Of a stretch of 59,982 bases of DNA, positions 43,473-50,649 are shown piece after piece. The stretch comes from Rufibacter psychrotolerans (lineage in GTDB: Bacteria; Bacteroidota; Bacteroidia; Cytophagales; Hymenobacteraceae): the NCBI RefSeq assembly GCF_016924645.1, contig NZ_JAFFJV010000010.1:1-59982 (forward strand), written 5' to 3'. The translations under genes were made by a program, and so were the position numbers. The notes beneath the pieces were generated by a model. The model was not told the origin of the DNA. It saw only the letters and a list, made by a program, of their open reading frames with translations, and ran no database searches. Positions within the stretch are counted from its first letter, which is position 1, and every line of letters begins with the position of its first letter.

Positions 43473-43652
43473 GTAGGAGAGAAGGCCGTACAGCGCCCAC
43501 CCTAAGGTGTAGAGAAATCACCCACCTAACTAGTAAGAACGATACTTGAATACAACACTTGCAGTAGAATGTGGACTGGAGTGACTTAAGGCCATGAGAG
43601 CTTTATCAGGCCAAAGCGAGACAGAAGCATTTAACTAAATTGAATACAGAAA

Positions 43653-44195
43653 ATGTTTGAACTATATCATCAACAAAAGAGCCTGTTTAAGTTCTTAGGC
43701 ACAATACTAGGCTTATATGGGATCTGGTTTCTGGTGTATGAGTGTTGGGTAGGGCCAAACGATTACGTAGATACCTGGTTGTCTGAGCAGGTTGCCCAAG
43801 CCGGGGCCTGGTCCCTGAGTTTACTGGGTTATTCAACCCAAGCGCAGAAGATTATGATTCTGGTGGATGGCAGGCCTACCGTTTTTATAGGAAATCCTTG
43901 TAATAGCCTGGCCCTGATGGCCACTTTCACGGGGCTCATCGGAGCTTTTCCGGGCGACCTCAAAAAGAAGTTATTCTTTATTCCGGTAGGCATCGTCGCG
44001 ATTTACCTGATCAACGTGTTGCGGGTGGCAGCTCTGTCACTTAACCATATATACAGCCATGGCACGGTAGACTTCAACCACAAGTATACGTTTTCGTTTG
44101 TGGTGTATGCGTTTATCTTCGGCATGTGGGTGATCTGGGTAAAAAAGTACTCAAGCCTCACTTTTGAAGGACAAGCAGCCAATTCCCATGCGTGA
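43653..44195 (+). CDS. xrtX: Exosortase family protein, XrtX-like
   Basis: 180 aa, about five membrane helices. The catalytic triad of exosortases is visible: Cys in GNPCNSLALMATF (near 90), Arg in LINVLRVAAL (near 128) and His in DFNHKYTFSFVVYAFIF (near 148). Length and Cys context fit the single-domain Bacteroidota exosortases (XrtX/XrtF/XrtN group). It would cleave the C-terminal sorting signal of substrates such as the PID-CTERM protein upstream. XrtX is the best guess among the subtypes. Confidence 0.88.
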   Translation: MFELYHQQKSLFKFLGTILGLYGIWFLVYECWVGPNDYVDTWLSEQVAQAGAWSLSLLGYSTQAQKIMILVDGRPTVFIGNPCNSLALMATFTGLIGAFPGDLKKKLFFIPVGIVAIYLINVLRVAALSLNHIYSHGTVDFNHKYTFSFVVYAFIFGMWVIWVKKYSSLTFEGQAANSHA

Positions 44196-44694
44196 CAACA
44201 GGCCCATAATAATCCTACCTTCTTTCCAGTCCTTAATCTTGCCCCTGAGCTTGGCTTTGGCGCTCCTGGTGCTGGGTACAGCTGTAGATTTTCTGTTTGA
44301 CCGATTGGAGGTATTTTACCGGGAAGCATTTAAGGTCATCGGGTTTCCCAAGCTGTATGATCAGCTGTCCGAAAAAGTATTTGACGTGAAGGTGCTTACC
44401 CTGATCCTGCTGAACGCTGCTTTTTGCCTCATGATCCTGTTATCCCTGTTTAGGGATTGGTCCAGGCGTAGGATTACCCTGTGGGTGTACGGCGGCCTTT
44501 TTTTCCTGCCCTTGCTTTTCGCCCTGGCAGTGAAACTGGCGGGAGACGACCCTGCCCTCCGGCATCGGTCCCGGGCCATCATCGACTATGTGCTCTTGAC
44601 ACCGCTGCCCGTGGTGTTCCTTACCCCTTTACTAGTACTCTTTAAGGTGCCGGAATCTGGTAATAAAAAGGTCAGCCAACTGAAAGCAGGGTGA
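44188..44694 (+). CDS. Exosortase-associated membrane protein
   Basis: 168 aa with four predicted helices (about 15-33, 75-92, 102-120, 135-155) and an extracytoplasmic segment after helix 1 (DFLFDRLEVFYREAFKVIG). ATG 44188 overlaps the exosortase stop by 8 bp, showing translational coupling. Comparable small membrane partners follow XrtX/XrtF genes in other Bacteroidota; the molecular role is not established. Confidence 0.78.
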   Translation: MRDNRPIIILPSFQSLILPLSLALALLVLGTAVDFLFDRLEVFYREAFKVIGFPKLYDQLSEKVFDVKVLTLILLNAAFCLMILLSLFRDWSRRRITLWVYGGLFFLPLLFALAVKLAGDDPALRHRSRAIIDYVLLTPLPVVFLTPLLVLFKVPESGNKKVSQLKAG

Positions 44695-44702
44695 AAAGAT
44701 TG

Positions 44703-44764
44703 AACACCCTGTAAACAGCAATGCCTCCGTCTGGAAACGGAGGCATTGCTGTTTACAGGGTGTT
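44703..44764 (+). terminator. 28-bp perfect hairpin after the exosortase locus
   Basis: Arms 44703-44730 and 44737-44764 pair throughout (core TGTAAACAGCAATGCCTCCG) with a 6-nt loop, ending in GTGTTTT. It ends the 42.3-44.7 kb unit and meets a palindrome copy at its right edge. Confidence 0.92.
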
Positions 44765-44786
44765 TTCAGGAAAATAGCCCTAAAAC
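44756..44786. repeat. Dispersed palindrome copy
   Basis: CAGGGTGTTTT, CAGG, AAAATAGCCCTAAAAC; its left arm is shared with the terminator. Confidence 0.75.
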
Positions 44787-44806
44787 AAATATCTACTATG
44801 GCTACT

Positions 44807-44876
44807 ATGGCGCGGAAGTTACTTCCGTGACTTCCCTTATTATGTACACAAGGCACGGAAGTAACTTCCGCACCAT
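44807..44876. repeat. REP-like inverted pair (GCGGAAGTTACTTCCG type)
   Basis: Arms 44807-44829 and 44854-44876 match inverted in 22 of 23 positions and are themselves hairpins (CGGAAGT-T-ACTTCCG). The spacer is 24 bp. A single related copy lies at 52704-52730. Confidence 0.85.
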
Positions 44877-44881
44877 ATAGG

Positions 44882-44916
44882 GTTTCAAGGGTGTTTCAGG
44901 AAAACAGCCCTAAAAC
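44882..44916. repeat. Dispersed palindrome copy
   Basis: GTTTCAAGGGTGTTT, CAGG, AAAACAGCCCTAAAAC, 95 bp after a sister copy at 44756; the two right halves are almost identical (GCCCTAAAACA). Confidence 0.75.
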
Positions 44917-44955
44917 ACAAGATCGTGCTACTTGATACGCGTTACCTGCTACCAA

Positions 44956-45777
44956 CTACAGTTTCATGGCCGTCTGCTGCAGGGCTCCGCGGAGTTTGAT
45001 ACGGGTCAACACTTTCTTGGTGTAGAGCGGGAAGTTGCCTTTCATCATCCAGTCATAGTAGCTAGGCTCTTTCTTGAGCACTTCTTCCACCACTGAGTTT
45101 TTGTGCTTCCCGAAATTAAAGACTTCCACGCCCTGGGCATTGTACACGATGCAGCCAGACAAGTCGGCGGTTTTCTGGAAGGTGAACTTGTGCAGAGCCT
45201 GCATGTCGTTCTGAACGGGAAAATGAGACTGGTCCTCTGCGCCGGGAAGCGGCACATTGGCATAAAGGCTCACCTGGCTTTTCAGGATCTCGTACGTGGC
45301 GATGGTGTCGGCCTCGGCGGAGTGGGCGTTCTCCAGGGTTTTATCGCAGTAGAACTTGTAGGCCGCCGAAAGGGTGCGCTGCTCCATCTGGTGGAAAATA
45401 CGGCACACGTCCACAATGGCGCGGTTCTCAATGTCAAAATCGATGTTCACGCGCAGAAACTCCTCGGCCAACAACGGAATATCGAACCGGATCAGGTTAA
45501 AACCGCCTAGGTCACAGCCCCGCAGGAACTCATCCAGCGATTTGGCCAACTGCGCAAAGGTGGGGCAATCGGCCACGTCATCGTCATAGATCTTGTGGAT
45601 CATGCTGGACTCAATGGGGATGGGAATGGTGGGGTTGACGCGCCGGGTCTTGAGGATTTCCTCGCCGTTGGGCATCACCTTCAACATACTGATCTCCACA
45701 ATACGGTCTTTGCAGATGTCCACGCCCGTGGTTTCCAGGTCAAAGAAGACGATGGGCTTGCGTAGATGTAATTTCAT
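44956..45777 (-). CDS. DEDDh 3'-5' exonuclease (DnaQ-like)
   Basis: 273 aa. All catalytic residues are visible: Asp and Glu in VFFDLETTGVD (13, 15), Asp in GFNLIRFDIPLL, His in NAHSAEADT and Asp four to five residues later. The exonuclease domain covers about 1-175; the C-terminal 100 residues carry FGKHKNSVVEEVLKKEPSYYDW, a DUF3820-like module seen fused to such exonucleases. It acts on DNA or RNA 3' ends in repair or processing. The mpl stop-to-start gap is 10 bp, suggesting one operon with mpl first. Confidence 0.92.
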   Translation of the reverse strand: MKLHLRKPIVFFDLETTGVDICKDRIVEISMLKVMPNGEEILKTRRVNPTIPIPIESSMIHKIYDDDVADCPTFAQLAKSLDEFLRGCDLGGFNLIRFDIPLLAEEFLRVNIDFDIENRAIVDVCRIFHQMEQRTLSAAYKFYCDKTLENAHSAEADTIATYEILKSQVSLYANVPLPGAEDQSHFPVQNDMQALHKFTFQKTADLSGCIVYNAQGVEVFNFGKHKNSVVEEVLKKEPSYYDWMMKGNFPLYTKKVLTRIKLRGALQQTAMKL

Positions 45778-45787
45778 GCGGCAGAGG

Positions 45788-47170
45788 TTAAGAAGCGGTG
45801 ATTTTATTGGCCAGTTCCTGCAGATCCAGGTTCCCGAAGTTACCCGAGGTCATCATGAGCAGGTTCTTGTCTTTCCAGTTGGTGTTGAGCAGGTACTCCT
45901 GCAGGGCCTGGTTATCGGTATACACTTCTATCGCTTCATCGCCAAAGGCAGCCTTCAGATCTGCGGGATCCAACGGAGGCATGCGTTTGTGCTCCAGGGT
46001 CTTGGGGTTGAAGTAGACAATCTTCACATCGGGCGCCAGGAAGGTGCCTTTGTACTGCGGCAGAAAGTCTTTGTTCAGGCTGCTGAAGGTGTGCAGCTCC
46101 AGGCAGGCAATGAGTTCGCGCTCCGGGAACTGCTTTTTCAAAGCCTCGGAGGTAGCTTTCAGCTTAGATGGTGCATGGGCGAAGTCTTTGTACACCAGGG
46201 TGCTTTCGCTTTCGCCAATCTTCTCCAGGCGGCGGGCGGCTCCTTTGAAGGTAGCCAGCGCCTCATAGAACGCTTGACCTTTGATACCGATCTGCTTGCA
46301 GACTTCCTTGGCCGCAGAGATGTTGCGCAGGTTGTGCTCACCAAACAGTTGGATCTCTACATCGTCCTTCTTGGTTTTGAGCCAAGTTTTGCCATTCTTC
46401 TTGATTTTGTGCTCATGGATGGTGTAGCCAATGTAATTCACGTCTGAATTGTTGGGCACGCATACTTCCAGCACCTGCTCATCGTCCTGGTTGTAGATCA
46501 GGGTACCGGCTTTTGGCGTCATGTCCACGAAAATGCGGAACTGCTCGCGGTAGTTCTCCTCGGTTGGGAACACATTGATGTGGTCCCAGCTGATGCCGCT
46601 GATCACGCCAATGTGGTGGTGGTACTTATGGATTTTTGGTACCCGTTGAATTGGCGAAGACAGGTATTCATCACCCTCAATTACAATGATGGGAGCCTCC
46701 TCGGTGAGTTTCACCATCAGGTCAAAGCCTTCCAGTTGGGCACCCACTGCGTAGTCAAACAGGCGGTTGTGGTATTTGAGCACGTGCAGGATGATGGACG
46801 TGATGGATGTCTTGCCGTGGCTACCGGCAATCACAATGCGTTGCTTGTTCCTGGACTGCTCGTAGATGAACTCCGGGAAAGAGAAAATGGGAATGTTGTT
46901 CTCCTGTGCGAAGAGCAGCTCGGGATTATCGGGTCGGGCGTGCATGCCCACAATGACGGCATCGGGGAGGGGAGAGAGTTTCTCCGGGAACCAGCCTTCG
47001 GCTTCGGGGAGTAACCCGTCCGCTGCCAATCGGCTTTTGGCCGGTTCAAAAATCTCATCGTCAGAACCGGTGACTTTCAGGCCTTTCCGGTGCAATGCCA
47101 ATGCCAGGTTATGCATAATGCTTCCCCCAATGGCAATCATGTGGATGTGTTGATACGCCGCTGTACTCAT
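45788..47170 (-). CDS. mpl: Mpl-like UDP-MurNAc-tripeptide ligase (Mur ligase family)
   Basis: 460 aa, cytosolic. N-terminal IHMIAIGGSIMHNLALAL and GLKVTGSDDEIFEPAKSRL, ATP-loop VIAGSHGKTSITSIIL, EGDEYLSS, SGISWDHINVFPT, and FAHAPSKLKATSEAL of the C-terminal domain. This is the pattern of Mpl, which reattaches recycled L-Ala-gamma-D-Glu-mesoDAP to UDP-MurNAc. Confidence in Mpl over MurC rests on the N-terminal layout. A TACATTTG promoter box lies 20 bp before the start. Confidence 0.9.
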   Translation of the reverse strand: MSTAAYQHIHMIAIGGSIMHNLALALHRKGLKVTGSDDEIFEPAKSRLAADGLLPEAEGWFPEKLSPLPDAVIVGMHARPDNPELLFAQENNIPIFSFPEFIYEQSRNKQRIVIAGSHGKTSITSIILHVLKYHNRLFDYAVGAQLEGFDLMVKLTEEAPIIVIEGDEYLSSPIQRVPKIHKYHHHIGVISGISWDHINVFPTEENYREQFRIFVDMTPKAGTLIYNQDDEQVLEVCVPNNSDVNYIGYTIHEHKIKKNGKTWLKTKKDDVEIQLFGEHNLRNISAAKEVCKQIGIKGQAFYEALATFKGAARRLEKIGESESTLVYKDFAHAPSKLKATSEALKKQFPERELIACLELHTFSSLNKDFLPQYKGTFLAPDVKIVYFNPKTLEHKRMPPLDPADLKAAFGDEAIEVYTDNQALQEYLLNTNWKDKNLLMMTSGNFGNLDLQELANKITAS

Positions 47171-47190
47171 GTAATCTCGTTCAAAGAGAG

Positions 47191-47198
47191 CAAATGTA
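47191..47198 (-). promoter_or_regulatory. Probable -7 box TACATTTG of mpl
   Basis: Minus-strand TAnnTTTG ending 20 bp before the mpl ATG. No TTTG at the ideal distance. Confidence 0.55.
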
Positions 47199-47240
47199 GT
47201 TAAATTCCCCTACGCACTACTGCTACGCACCAAACGGATT

Positions 47241-47271
47241 TGTGGATATCTGCCCGGAAATTTGTGGATAG
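47241..47271 (+). promoter_or_regulatory. Pair of DnaA-box-like sites
   Basis: TGTGGATAT (47241) and TGTGGATAG (47263), each 8 of 9 to the DnaA box complement TGTGGATAA, same orientation, 22 bp apart, both preceded by TT. Confidence 0.5.
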
Positions 47272-47323
47272 GTGAAAGAGCCTCGCAGGAAGGAGACCAG
47301 AAAAGCGCCGGGTTATCTTTTCC

Positions 47324-47483
47324 GTAGCGGCGTTACCCTGTAACGCCGTGGTGGTTCAAAGAGATACCAGCTGAAAGCGAGAGGATCGTTTCTCCAGGGC
47401 ATTGCCCAAAGCCAGAGCCGTTCCCTATGATTTGTAGCGGTTCCGTTTCATAGAGGCTCGGCGTTACAGGGTAACGCCGCTAC
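47324..47483. repeat. REP-like inverted pair with perfect 25-bp arms
   Basis: Arms 47324-47348 and 47459-47483 are exact inverted copies; each folds into a 9-bp stem with a 3-nt loop (CGGCGTTAC-CCT-GTAACGCCG). The 110-bp spacer contains a third GTAGCGG end motif near 47434 but no gene. The layout is that of a REPIN. Confidence 0.88.
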
Positions 47484-47512
47484 AATGAACGCCAAGGCAA
47501 GCTTATAAGTGG

Positions 47513-47548
47513 ATTTAGGCCCGTTTTCCAGGAAACAGGCGCGAAACG
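47513..47548. repeat. Dispersed palindrome copy
   Basis: ATTTAGGCCCGTTTT, CCAG, GAAACAGGCGCGAAAC in the mpl-dnaB divergent region. Confidence 0.7.
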
Positions 47549-47592
47549 GCAGTCAACTCGGCTAAACAGATTTCCTTTGTGCATCCGAAAAT

Positions 47593-47622
47593 TGTGGAAA
47601 TGTAGCCCTGTTTTGTGGATTA
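47593..47622 (+). promoter_or_regulatory. Second pair of DnaA-box-like sites
   Basis: TGTGGAAAT (47593, 7 of 9) and TGTGGATTA (47614, 8 of 9), same orientation as the first pair and 21 bp apart, ending 20 bp before the dnaB -7 box. Confidence 0.45.
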
Positions 47623-47641
47623 CCTGAGACCCTTATTCCCT

Positions 47642-47649
47642 TACATTTG
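47642..47649 (+). promoter_or_regulatory. -7 box TACATTTG of dnaB
   Basis: TAnnTTTG ends 5 bp before the dnaB ATG, so initiation at the usual distance would give a leaderless or nearly leaderless mRNA. The nearest TTTG (47612) has a 26-bp spacer, longer than usual. Confidence 0.55.
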
Positions 47650-47654
47650 CTCTT

Positions 47655-49235
47655 ATGGAGGAGACGAAATTAAAAGCGACGCGAGGTAAGGCTGCCTGGA
47701 ACCCCAAGCAGACCGTATCTCCGGGATTAGGGAAGCTTCCGCCCCAGGCTTTGGAGCTGGAGGAAGCGGTGTTGGGTGCGCTCATGTTGGAGAAAGACGC
47801 CCTCACGGCGGTCATTGACCTTTTAAAACCACAAAGTTTTTACAAAGATGCCCACCAGCGCATCTTCAAGGCGATTCTGAGCCTGTTTGACAAATCAGAG
47901 CCAATAGATATTTTAACGGTTACCCAGGAGTTGCGGCAACAAGGCGAGCTGGAGTTTGTGGGCGGTGCCTACTACATTACGCAGCTCACCACCCGCATCA
48001 ACTCGGCGGCCAACATTGAATTTCACGCCCGTATCATCACCGAGGCGGCCATTAAGCGGGATCTTATCAGCATTTCTTCTGAAGTGCTGGGCCGCGCCTA
48101 CGAAGACACCACCGACGTTTTTGAGCTGCTGGACTCCACTGAGGCCAAGCTGTTTGAAGTGTCTGAGAGCAACATCCGGAAGAACTTTGACGACATGCAG
48201 TCGTTGATGCACAAGGCCATCAAAGAACTGGAAGCCAAGAAAAGCCAGAAAGAAGGCTTGACCGGGGTGCCCAGCGGCTTTACTGCCCTGGACCGCGTTA
48301 CCTCCGGCTGGCAGCCTTCCGACTTGATCATCCTGGCGGCCCGTCCGGCCATGGGTAAGACGGCGTTCGTAGTGTCAGCGATGCGGAACGCGGCGGTAGA
48401 TTTCAACAAAGGAGTGGCTATCTTCTCCCTGGAGATGTCGTCCATTCAGCTGGTGAATCGTCTGATCTCCGCGGAGGCCGAGCTGGATTCTGAGAAAATC
48501 AAGAAAGGAAACCTGGCCGAGTACGAGTGGGCGCAGCTGAACCACAAAATCTCCCGCCTGAGCCAGGCACCCATCTTTATTGACGATACGCCGGGTCTTT
48601 CTATCCGGGAATTGCGCACCAAGTGCCGTCGTCTGAAAGCGCAGCATGACATCCAGATGGTCATCATTGACTACCTGCAGCTCATGAGCGGAAACGCCGA
48701 GGGCAGTAAAGGCGGCGGGAACCGTGAGCAGGAAATCGCGTCTATCTCCCGGGCCCTGAAGCAGCTGGCCAAGGAACTAAACGTGCCGGTGATCGCGCTT
48801 TCGCAGTTGAGCCGGGCCGTGGAAACCCGCGGGGGCGACAAGAAACCAATGCTCTCCGACTTGCGTGAATCTGGTTCCATTGAGCAGGACGCCGACATGG
48901 TAGTGTTCCTGTACCGTCCGGAATACTACGGCATCACCGAGGATGAGATGGGGAACCCCACCATTGGCGTGGGTGAGGTGATCATTGCCAAGCACCGGAA
49001 CGGTGAGGTGGGCAGCGTGAACCTGAAATTCATTGGTAAGTTCACCAAGTTCGGGAACCTGGAAGACGGTTTCGGGCCGGGCAGCAATCCGTTTGAAGGC
49101 GGAGCCGGTTTCCCAACCTCAGACTTTGACGGCCCCGCCGCGGGCGCAGGTCCTAACACCATCCGGTTAGGCAGCAAAATGAACGACGGCGGTGGGTTCC
49201 CGGCCTCTTCGTTTGATGATGCCCCTCCGTTCTAA
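47655..49235 (+). CDS. dnaB: Replicative DNA helicase
   Basis: 526 aa. DnaB N-terminal domain (about 25-130: LPPQALELEEAVLGALMLEK), linker, then the RecA-like helicase core (about 195-465) with Walker A AARPAMGKTAF, Walker B MVIIDYLQLM, and arginine-finger region AKHRNGEVG. It unwinds DNA ahead of the replisome as a hexamer. No intein is present. The C-terminal 60 residues are a Gly/Phe-rich low-complexity tail (GGAGFPTSDFDGPAAGAG) ending DDAPPF, an acidic-proline-phenylalanine end resembling SSB C-tails. Confidence 0.97.
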   Translation: MEETKLKATRGKAAWNPKQTVSPGLGKLPPQALELEEAVLGALMLEKDALTAVIDLLKPQSFYKDAHQRIFKAILSLFDKSEPIDILTVTQELRQQGELEFVGGAYYITQLTTRINSAANIEFHARIITEAAIKRDLISISSEVLGRAYEDTTDVFELLDSTEAKLFEVSESNIRKNFDDMQSLMHKAIKELEAKKSQKEGLTGVPSGFTALDRVTSGWQPSDLIILAARPAMGKTAFVVSAMRNAAVDFNKGVAIFSLEMSSIQLVNRLISAEAELDSEKIKKGNLAEYEWAQLNHKISRLSQAPIFIDDTPGLSIRELRTKCRRLKAQHDIQMVIIDYLQLMSGNAEGSKGGGNREQEIASISRALKQLAKELNVPVIALSQLSRAVETRGGDKKPMLSDLRESGSIEQDADMVVFLYRPEYYGITEDEMGNPTIGVGEVIIAKHRNGEVGSVNLKFIGKFTKFGNLEDGFGPGSNPFEGGAGFPTSDFDGPAAGAGPNTIRLGSKMNDGGGFPASSFDDAPPF

Positions 49236-49256
49236 GCAATCTACCACAAGGTATAA

Positions 49257-49285
49257 AAGGCCATTCCTCCACCAGGAATGGCCTT
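49257..49285 (+). terminator. Terminator of dnaB
   Basis: AAGGCCATTCCT / AGGAATGGCCTT stem, 5-nt loop, followed by CTTGTTTTG. A palindrome copy follows at once. Confidence 0.88.
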
Positions 49286-49288
49286 CTT

Positions 49289-49323
49289 GTTTTGGGGCTG
49301 TTTTATAGAAAAGGGCCTTAAAA
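49289..49323. repeat. Dispersed palindrome copy
   Basis: GTTTTGGGGCTGTTTT, ATA, GAAAAGGGCCTTAAAAG immediately after the dnaB terminator. Confidence 0.8.
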
Positions 49324-49390
49324 GAGAAAGCTGGTGCAGGTGTTTCTTTCAGCACATTCCTTATCTTGTGGTTTCTGGCCAGGCATCTGA

Positions 49391-49969
49391 ATGAGCAAAC
49401 CTTTCCGTAATGGGGCAATCGCAATGGGAGCAACCCTGCTCACCCTGGCTTTGAATTATTTCGTGGCTGATAGCTTTGGAGAAACAAGCTTTGTTTTCAG
49501 TTGGACCCTCCATTTTACCTTGATGGCCTGGTACACCGCCTTGGTGGCATTGTCTGTGCCCAAGCTGAATTCCCGTTACTTCAACTCCTACAGGTTTGAG
49601 CAGGAAGGAAGAATCTATGAGTACCTGGGAGTACACTTTTACCGGAAGTTGCTGGTGTGGACAGGCTGGGAGAAGGTAAGCCGAAAAGCCAATCCTATCA
49701 GGAAAGACCTTGCCTCCCTCACCACGGCTGACCGCAACAGCCGCACCTCAGAGGCAGGCCATCTTGTCATTGCGGTGATTGTGTTCGCAGTGGCTGGGCT
49801 GGTAATGCGTTCCTGGAGTGAGGCCAGGTGGCTCCTGGTGTTGAATGTAGTTTTGAATATCTATCCGGTGCTGCTGCAGCGCTTTAACCGGCCCAGGTAC
49901 CGGAGAGTTCTTGTGGCGTTACAGAAGAATGCTGCTGTTCAGAATAAGCACGGCAGCCTAATTAAATGA
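49391..49969 (+). CDS. Membrane protein resembling CrtO-type acyltransferases
   Basis: 192 aa with four predicted helices (about 8-25, 38-55, 125-142, 148-165). The central segment RFEQEGRIYEYLGVHFYRKLL and the later SEAGHLVIAVIVF recall glycosyl-4,4'-diaponeurosporenoate acyltransferase (CrtO) proteins, small membrane enzymes. No carotenoid genes are nearby, so the function is only a suggestion. Its stop overlaps the GNAT gene's ATG. Confidence 0.6.
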   Translation: MSKPFRNGAIAMGATLLTLALNYFVADSFGETSFVFSWTLHFTLMAWYTALVALSVPKLNSRYFNSYRFEQEGRIYEYLGVHFYRKLLVWTGWEKVSRKANPIRKDLASLTTADRNSRTSEAGHLVIAVIVFAVAGLVMRSWSEARWLLVLNVVLNIYPVLLQRFNRPRYRRVLVALQKNAAVQNKHGSLIK

Positions 49970-50430
49970 TACTAGAAGAAGTGAAAATGACTTTTCGGGA
50001 AGCAACCCTCCGGGATATCCCTCAAATCCAGCAGGTAAGACACTCTGTAAAGGAAAATGTGTTGTCTGATCCCAGCCTGGTTACCGATGCCGATTGTGCC
50101 GAGTACCTGACCCAACGGGGCAAGGGCTGGGTGTGCGAGGTAGAAGGAGTAATAGTAGGCTTTTCCATCGCGGACTTGAAAGACCACAACATCTGGGCTT
50201 TGTTTGTTCAGCCCGAATTTGAAGGGAAAGGCATAGGACGAACATTACACGACCTTATGTTGGACTGGTACTTTGCGCAAACCCAGGAGCCGGTGTGGTT
50301 AGGCACCCAACCCCAATCCAGGGCCGACGCTTTCTACCGCAGGACGGGCTGGCAGGAGGTAGGCACCCACGGCAAAGGAGAAACCAAGTTTGAGATGACC
50401 TTTGAGCGCTGGGCAAACAGATTGTCCTAA
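49966..50430 (+). CDS. GNAT family N-acetyltransferase
   Basis: 154 aa, cytosolic. FREATLRDIPQIQQVR at the start, then IWALFVQPEFEGKGIGRTLHDLMLDW with the Q/RxxGxG/A acetyl-CoA loop, and ADAFYRRTGWQEVG near the C-terminus. The acceptor is unknown. ATG 49966 overlaps the previous stop (ATGA); ATG 49987 (MTFREA) is an equally possible start and fits the family N-terminus better. Confidence 0.9.
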   Translation: MILEEVKMTFREATLRDIPQIQQVRHSVKENVLSDPSLVTDADCAEYLTQRGKGWVCEVEGVIVGFSIADLKDHNIWALFVQPEFEGKGIGRTLHDLMLDWYFAQTQEPVWLGTQPQSRADAFYRRTGWQEVGTHGKGETKFEMTFERWANRLS

Positions 50431-50480
50431 CCTTACACGTCCATCTGGACACGTATAGAGAAAGGTGTTTGAAGAAGGTG

Positions 50481-50515
50481 ATTTTGGCCTGTTTTCCGGA
50501 AAATAGACCGAAAAC
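50481..50515. repeat. Dispersed palindrome copy
   Basis: ATTTTGGCCTGTTTT, CCGG, AAAATAGACCGAAAAC; it follows the GNAT gene. Confidence 0.8.
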
Positions 50516-50587
50516 AAAGATGGCTTCTACTCCGCGGGGTTTTTAGCCGTAATGTAAGGTGATACGTGGTTTGGTCTTTGCGGTGGT

Positions 50588-50622
50588 TTTGGCAAATCCG
50601 GAGCTAGACCTCTTTATCTTTG
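50588..50622 (+). promoter_or_regulatory. Promoter of the CLC channel gene
   Basis: TTTG at 50588-50591 and TATCTTTG at 50615-50622 with a 23-bp spacer (slightly long). It predicts a leader of about 20 nt. Confidence 0.6.
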
Positions 50623-50649
50623 CGCACGCAGAGGCACCCTTATATAGTA

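Noticed and set aside
47241..47655. Chromosomal replication origin
   Set aside because: Four near-match DnaA boxes without an AT-rich unwinding region or dnaA nearby; regulation of dnaB is the simpler reading.
47655..49235. Intein in dnaB
   Set aside because: The Walker A and B regions are continuous and the length is normal.
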